In this document: piece after piece, positions 58,048 through 64,000 of the stretch
How the letters are laid out: the number at the start of each line of letters is the position of its first letter
How positions within the stretch are numbered: position 1 is the stretch's first letter
From: Marisa cornuarietis
Lineage: Eukaryota > Mollusca > Gastropoda > Architaenioglossa > Ampullariidae
Reading direction: 5' to 3'
Assembly: GCA_004794655.1 (NCBI GenBank)
Contig: SMMW01000003.1
Location: 19,486,501-19,550,500 of the forward strand
Length of the DNA: 64,000 nt
Position numbers and translations under genes: made by a program
The notes under the pieces: model-generated
The model's input: the letters and a program-made list of their open reading frames with translations, nothing else
Database searches by the model: none
What the model was told of the DNA's origin: nothing

Positions 58048-61000
58048 ATGGCAGAGCTGGCAAAGATTGGTGAGCATTGTAGTGTGGAGTCATGCAGACA
58101 ACTTGGTAAGGAGTTAGTAACCTTATTAGTGTAACCTTAGCTGTAACTTAACAAGTGGTCGATGCTTTGCAGTGAACTCGCGGAGTACAAATCTTGATCT
58201 GTATTAAGACTAATTTTACAGTTTCACAACAACTCAACAGATTTGGCAAGTGCTGTAAGAGATTGTACTTATTATTATGTTCAGTTGTGGGGACATTTGG
58301 GATTTTATTAATGTGAATAATGAACTTTCTAGTCCACCATGTAAAAGCAGGTTGAATACTTAATCGCTTTTAGCATCATAGCTAGAAGGTGCTGTAATAG
58401 TTATTTTATACCACGAAGAACTAATTTGTAACTTAAACTGACATGCAAGAGAACTATAAAAATTTAAGTTACATGAAAAATGGATTCTTCCACTCTCACT
58501 GCCTTCTGCATTCTCAGTGGATTATTTAAAAAAATTAGAATTACATGAATACTTCAGTTCTAGTGTTTGAAACAGAATGATCCTTTATAAACACATTCTC
58601 TTTAATGCATGTATGGTCTGCACTTTGATGCTGCACCTTAGACACAAAGTACATATGTGCGACAGACTATTATATTATTTACTCAGATATTAGAGAGGTT
58701 GGAAAAAATCAATAATTATGTTAGCTGGAGCATTGCCACACACAATTATCTCCATTAGAGATTACATGAAGCAAGTTCTTTTCTTTTTTTTACGTTTGTC
58801 CGATGATGTTTATTTTCTTTTTTTTTTGGAAATTTTAATTTCATAATGCAAAAATACAGAAAACATAGAATGCATATAAAATAATACAATAATTCACGGA
58901 ACATATACACACGAAAAGAACATGTACACATAAATTAATACGGTCATTTAAAATACAGTTATCAGCACACCAAGTCGTCCATGACAGTGAATACACAATT
59001 TGTTGTGAGTCTCTTCACCTCCTACCCTGTACAGTAAGCAGCCAGCTATACATAGAGACTGTAGAATTTTTGTCTTGGTGTTGTTATTGATGCATCATTG
59101 TTTCATCAATACAATTTGAAGTTCATCTGCCTTGAGTCTTGCAGGATTAGTCACATCTGCCTCTTTCTGTCAGTTTCCAATGCAAAAAGTTCATGTCTGT
59201 TTTTAAGTTGAACTTAGCTCAATTACTGCAGCTCTCATTGATCTCCCAAATCATCTACTAAACAAAGCTTCAAAGGGCTCAAAATATTGCTTTCATATTG
59301 TCTTACATAAGTAAAAGCAGACCCCCTCTTCCACGAGCTTTACTGGCTACTAGTTTGAGCTCACATTGATTACAAGATTGTGCTTCCATTGTTTTCATGG
59401 CCTTGGCTCAGTATACTTGTCTGCTCTGTTGGTCTCCTTGGTGTGCGTGTGTTGTCCTCCTCTGTGCCATGCATCAGAGAAGATGAATTTAGCAGATGCT
59501 TCTTCTTCTCTGACTCCACCATATGGTATTCTCTATTGCTTTCTCTTTGAACTGTGTTTATGTTTGAGGTTTTCAAATCTGACTCCAAAACCCACTTCTT
59601 GAAGAAAGATCTTTCATAATCAAGCAAACACTTTTGCTCACTCCTCATTTCTTAATCTAGATTCATATGTTTGGTTTATATTTGTCAGCCGATGCTCTTT
59701 TTCCTTTGTTGTATGATCAACTTTTAGTTCATCTTTTGTCTTTTGCCTCCACACAGGTAACGCACTCTACAAATTCAATTATTAAGTTAATTTTGACAGG
59801 AAGTTAAAAATTTTCCCTTCACAACCCTCCTTTCTGCATAAAAATGGCAATGGCTAGCAGTCCAAAGGTGAAGTGCAAGATGCAGAGCCTGGTAGTTATT
59901 AAATGCAATAGTATAGTCCCGCGGTTCTCAACCTGGGGGGCGCGCCCCCCAAGGGGGGCGCAAGCTGCTGAAAAGGGGCCCGCAAAGGCAGTCATTTTCT
60001 CATATCTCATATAGGTATTAGTGGCTAAGGGGGGGCGCGCGGACGTACCTTTATTCGTCTGGGGGGAGGGGGGCGTCACGAGTAAAAGGTTGAGAAACGC
60101 TGGTATAGTCGATCTTCATAGCTCTGGGAAATGTTTATTTGAGTCTACTGCCTGCAGAGGAGGAACGTACATGGTCTGCATAACCCTGTGTGTAAAGGAT
60201 CTTTTCAACATTCATACTTCATTCCTACTGGATTTACAAAACGTTTCTTTTGTCCACACAAAATTTTTTTAAAATATTTTTTGAAAATAGGGTAATTTCA
60301 TGCATTCCAGTGTAACTATCTTGATATCAGCCTTGAGTCTCAGATGAGAATGTCTGTTAGAATGGTACAGTTTTGACAGGTTCCCATGATAAATACATTT
60401 GATAGCATGTGCAGCAATGTATTGTAAAGCATAGCTTTTTGTTTTGTAGTTCATTAATTCTGAGTTTTAACATATATGTGAGCAGATTTCCTGCCGTTTC
60501 AGTGTGATGGATGTGGTTGCATTTTTTGGTAAGTAATAAAATGACCAGTCATAAATGGCATTAACTTAATAAGTTGGGAGACTATCCTCACTGTCATTAT
60601 CTATTTGATGTAGAGAAAATACAACATGAAAAAGAGACCCTTTGTCCCCTTGTCCCTCTAAAAACCCTCCCAAGCCAAAATGGTCTATGTGCATGAGCTA
60701 CGTATCTACATGAAGGAAGAGTGGGGGTATGAAAAATATTGTTTGGAACAGATTATAAACTACATTCAAGCAATGACATTTTCAGTCTTTTCAGAGGTAC
60801 TTGGAGAATATAAAGTTTAGTTAGTCTCTGCATTTTGGTATAGAGTCATAAGTTCATCGCCAATCAGTTCACAAATATAGGTTTTCCAGTATGGCGTAAT
60901 CTGAACTTCACATTTTTCTGCAGCCATCAATAAGGAGGGAAAGTTTAGGACAATTCACATATGCTTCCCCCGACTCACAAAAATTAAGTTAGGAAAAAAC

Positions 61001-61511
61001 ATTCATTTATATTTATTGATGATAGGGTTATAAACTCATAGGTTTTTATAAACTCACAATAACTTTTAGCTTACTTTCATGTTTTAAATGTCAGCATGTG
61101 AAGAAAGAAATGCTGTGCTTGGGCCAATGATCTTAGCTATTCTAGATTGAAAGTTTGATAAGAGTTTGAAGTATTTCAGATTTGGTAGCATTCAAAGTAT
61201 TACATTCTTCTGCATTGTGTTTTTATCAAATGTATGTTTTTCTCTAGTTTAAAACATCAGTCCAAGGTTTCCCATGACTGCAGCAAGGTGAGTTACAGCT
61301 GTAATTTGAAATTTGTAAAAATTATTTTATTAATAATCACAAACTTTAATAATTAAAATAATTTGTTAAATAATTTAAAATATAACTGTTTATAGTGTTT
61401 CATCTACTATAGTGGATGACTTTTGGTGTTGTCATTAAACTTAAAATGCAGGGGAGCCAGTGGACCTTACCCTCACTGCCAGATGATTTGGACTACACAG
61501 ATGAGATTTAT
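58048..61511 (+). CDS. ZFAND1: ZFAND1, AN1-type zinc-finger protein 1 (5' part, four exons visible)
   Basis: In animals ZFAND1 recruits p97 and the proteasome to arsenite-induced stress granules. Exons: 58048-58105, 60486-60528, 61248-61287, 61452-61511, all GT-AG with matching phases (67 codons). Exons 1-3 encode MAELAKIGEHCSVESCRQL, then DFLPFQCDGCGCIFC, then LKHQSKVSHDC, which matches human ZFAND1 (start MAELDIGQHC) with all AN1 ligands (HC..C..C..C..C..H..H..C) present. Exon 4 gives GSQWTLPSLPDDLDYTDEIY, a linker not seen in the human protein. The second AN1 finger and the ubiquitin-like C-terminal part are not found before 64000, so they are probably to the right. A further exon may start at 61887 (phase 0), but it runs to a stop at 62000 without a second finger. 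Intron 1 holds a small hAT element. Confidence 0.85.
58106..59918. other. ZFAND1 intron 1, left part
   Basis: AT-rich with poly-T runs. The open frame at 59366-59602 resembles eroded retroelement tail sequence, but no family could be assigned. Confidence 0.4.
59919..60102. mobile_element. hAT-type MITE, 184 bp
   Basis: Ends CCGCGGTTCTCAACC and, reverse-complemented, CAGCGTTTCTCAACC, with the perfect 8-bp duplication gtatagtc (59911-59918, 60103-60110). GC-rich interior with runs of G and ggcgcgc. Located in ZFAND1 intron 1. Confidence 0.9.
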
Positions 61512-61886
61512 GTACGTTAATCAAGCCAGGACAGAAAAAAATGCTACATAGGCCTCAAAATCACTTTAAAGAAAACCTTGTCAATGAAAAACACAGAACA
61601 GAAAACCCAATCTATTTAAAGAAAAAGCTACTAGAAAAAGTTAGAATGTATGACGCTAACAGTATGAAGAAGAGAGCTCAGTGATTAGAGTTCCTCCATT
61701 TAAGGCTGGAGGCAGCATTTCCTATCATTTAGAAACATCCTAATCACATCAAGAAAACTTTCTGAAGGTGGATATCTGAAAAGTGAGAGGACTTATGACA
61801 TAAGACATTGTGTAATAAACTAAATGTATCAAAGCTGACATTTCATTATCAGTGATATAGAAATACTTTTTACCTTTTCTTTGCAG

Positions 61887-62002
61887 CACAAGAAGATAGA
61901 TATACCAGATCAGTGCAGATCTTTAACACCAGATAAAAAAAATGCCTTGGTGGTACTCAACTGTATTAAATACACTTGCCTGTCAAAATCTTTTTTTCTA
62001 TG
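61887..62002 (+). CDS. Possible ZFAND1 exon 5 or alternative last exon
   Basis: A good acceptor (tttctttgcag) precedes an open stretch in the right phase after exon 4. It reads HKKIDIPDQCRSLTPDKKNA and continues to a TGA at 62000-62002. It does not show the expected second AN1 finger (CSFKDC...CLRHRH type). A run of eight A at 61936-61943 could hide a frameshift. It may be a lineage-specific short isoform, an intron with chance openness, or a broken exon. Confidence 0.3.
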
Positions 62003-62309
62003 AAGAAATTAAAAATATCTTGGCACATTATTTCAGCACTCTGTCAAGTTTAAATGGATCATCTGTTGGGAAATGCCCTTCTTTACTTTCTTCAGTTTGC
62101 TTCATTAATAGATCTCATTATACTGCTGTGGATCTGACTCTACTGGTAAATCCAGTTCTTAAGGACATTTAGCCTGTTTTACCATTGTTTCTTTTCTGTA
62201 GTGATTTGTGATTATTCCTCGCTTCTGTGGGTACTTTTTAAGGCTTGCAACAAGATTCTAAAAACTTTTGCTACTAAATTTGATTAGTCTTTTACATAAT
62301 GCCATGATG

Positions 62310-63200
62310 TTTTGCCTTCGCTAACCCCCATGGACCTTGTGCCCATACTGAGCTGGGTCACCCTTTTCTCTGTTTTTTTTTTTTTTATCTCTCACTGGCC
62401 CTTTCATCTATATTCTTTTCAAACTCTTCTCTTTTTATCAAGCTTTCCTATATTCTGTCATTACCAGCCTTTCTCCTGTTTTCCATTTACCTTGATGCCT
62501 TCCCTTCCATTGCTTTCTCTTCTCTATGGCCTCCTTTCACCCCCCTGCATTTGCCATCTCTGTCTTTAATCGTTTACCTCCCTTGGCAAGAAGGCGATGT
62601 ATGTGGATGAGTGATGTTGATCTTTGCCTTCTCTATCCCATCATCCCCTGCCTTTTCCCTCTCCCTCAGTGGGATGCTCTAGGTGTTTCACTAATAGAGA
62701 AAACATCTTCAATCCTCATTGAAACTGTCAAGGGATCCGAGCTGACTTTGATCCGCTAACATCTCGTTTCTCTCCTTGTGTCATAGCTTTACAGGAGACT
62801 TTCCTCCTACCTTCCACCCCCATGGGCCTGGTTTCTTGTGCATCTCTGTTGCTGGATGATTGAGCTGGCCCACTCCTTTCTCATCTACTGTTCTTTCTCT
62901 TACCTGTCCTTTCACCTATACTCTTTTCTAACAAACCCTCCCCTTGTTACCCTACAGTTTCATCTTTCCTAACTTCTGTCTATACTGGTCTTTTTCCTGT
63001 CTTCTTTTTCGATCATGCTTTCTTTCCCATTGGTCTTTGTTCTCTGTGACCTCCTTCAAGCTCCATACGTTTGCCATGCTTAGAGACCCATGTCGGAGAA
63101 GGATGGGATCCTGGAGGCAGAGTTTCCTGATGGGTTGTGGCCCACCATACTAACACATTTCTTTGGCTTGGACTTTTCCTAGATAGGAGGTTGGTGTGGC
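62310..63200 (+). repeat. Pyrimidine-rich repeat present twice
   Basis: Two stretches about 490 bp apart (from 62323 and from 62817) share acccccatgg..., the ccctttcat/cctttcacct-tatactctttt segment and a ctctgygacctcctt/ctatggcctcctttcac segment. The second is also similar to 29960-30430 on the minus strand. Probably 5' parts of a Nimbus-like or related retroelement. Confidence 0.5.
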
Positions 63201-63579
63201 CCACACCAAACAATTGGCTTGTCATGCATTGCCTTTATTTTTACTAGAGGGCTGCATTCTGGGTAGGTCTGGTCTCCATCTCTGAAGACCAGAATATAAT
63301 CCTGTATATATATTGTATCCCTGATGCAACCTTGCTGGAAGTAGCCTAAGTGGTTCCTCTTGGTCATGTTCCCTTGTTGGACTCGGTGGTGGGTGGGGAG
63401 CAGAAGGAACAAAATTTAAATCCTAAAACTATGGCTAAAAAAAATAAAACCTGGGAAAACGCAATAGAGAGCTTGAAATGTCTTTGGACAGTAAAGATGA
63501 AGTGAGAGTGCGTATATGTAAGTTTGTCAAGGAGGCCTGGCTCATTTTCTTCTTGTATAGGGCACAGAGTTGGTCCAGC

Positions 63580-64000
63580 TGCTCTCATCCCTCTCCCCTT
63601 TCACTGTAGCCAAAAGGTTTAAAAATAATTAATCTGGGTTTTTGTCAGTCAAATGCCTTTGCACTTGGCATTAAGTCAGAACTGGCATCCCAGGGGGGTA
63701 TAGCTGTTCAAAGGGTCCATCTCAAGAGAGATGGGTAGTCTGTTCCCACATATACTCTTTTCCTTACCTTCTGCTTACCGTCTACTTCACAGTCCAAATT
63801 GTCTCTTTTCATTCCTTCTCCATTGCATTTCTTTAACGGTCAGTGTTATAGCACGGGCTAGCTTCTGCAAGTCCCAAGCCTGCTTTTTAGCTGCGGTGGA
63901 ACTGGACATGCTACAGGTCATTGATCCTCAAGTGCCCACTATGCCATCTGGGGCATTTCTTACGTTGCATCTTCCAAACACTGTCCAGTGCGGAAGGAAG
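63580..64000 (+). mobile_element. Possible retroelement ORF1 relic
   Basis: Reads SPFTVAKRFKNN and LSVKCLC-like, then near the end CPLCHLGHFLRC, close to but not exactly a CCHC zinc knuckle. The position after the pyrimidine-rich repeat fits a Nimbus-like ORF1. Weak call. Confidence 0.3.

Overview
The window looks like nuclear DNA of an invertebrate, most likely a mollusc, and probably a gastropod. This is inferred from AT-rich, intron-rich genes with GT-AG introns, animal housekeeping proteins of near-human length, and a mix of old non-LTR retrotransposons (RTE, Rex1/Babar, L2/CR1 and Nimbus/I types), hAT elements and tRNA-derived SINEs. I see no prokaryotic gene layout, CRISPR array or rRNA. 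The species cannot be fixed by eye.

Five protein-coding genes can be supported. (1) DPM1 (- strand, 9646 down to 2426): seven exons, with the last exon expected left of position 1. (2) POP4/RPP29 (+, 10170-16104): five exons, complete, 218 aa, head-to-head with DPM1 with only 523 bp between start codons. (3) KDSR (-, 41432 down to 18507): ten exons, complete, 332 aa, every intron in phase 0, with a C-terminal KKSC dilysine signal. (4) A 760-aa, nine-finger C2H2 zinc-finger protein (+, 46090-48372) with an intronless coding region. (5) ZFAND1 (+, from 58048): the first AN1 zinc finger is encoded by exons 1-3, a linker exon follows, and the rest lies beyond position 64000 or is not recognised. 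The genes do not form one pathway. DPM1 and KDSR are both ER enzymes of glycan/lipid metabolism, POP4 is an RNase P/MRP protein, and ZFAND1 is a stress-granule/proteasome factor.

The rest is mostly introns and intergenic DNA filled with dead mobile elements. Several can be delimited to the base by target-site duplications. These are hAT elements at 33906-35357 (TSD tcttaagg), 39323-39994 (ttttatgg/ttttgtgg) with a second hAT nested inside at 39644-39842, 42256-42724 (catacaac) and 59919-60102 (gtatagtc). A 1412-bp solo LTR (22113-23524, TSD CCAAC) sits inside a Rex1-like fragment. A 264-bp MITE (19517-19780) sits inside another Rex1-like fragment. A 203-bp MITE with 19-bp perfect inverted ends carries telomere-like CCTAAA/CCCTAA repeats (29001-29203). 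A fold-back element with about 100-bp arms made of CATTTCGTCAC units (41791-42238) lies 359 bp upstream of the KDSR start codon, next to a hAT copy.

Layout: 1-375 LTR-like/RTE scraps; 0.4-9.6 kb DPM1; 9.65-10.17 kb shared DPM1/POP4 promoter; 10.2-16.2 kb POP4, with an RTE relic in intron 1; 16.2-18.5 kb convergent 3' ends; 18.5-41.4 kb KDSR and most of the transposons; 41.4-46.1 kb KDSR upstream region and zinc-finger promoter; 46.1-49.5 kb zinc-finger gene with a long 3' UTR; 49.5-58.0 kb intergenic, with a SINE and a Rex1 relic; 58.0-64.0 kb ZFAND1 5' part and pyrimidine-rich repeats. I found no convincing new biological system. The most interesting features are the nested insertions, the telomere-like MITE, the fold-back element at the KDSR promoter and the divergent ZFAND1.
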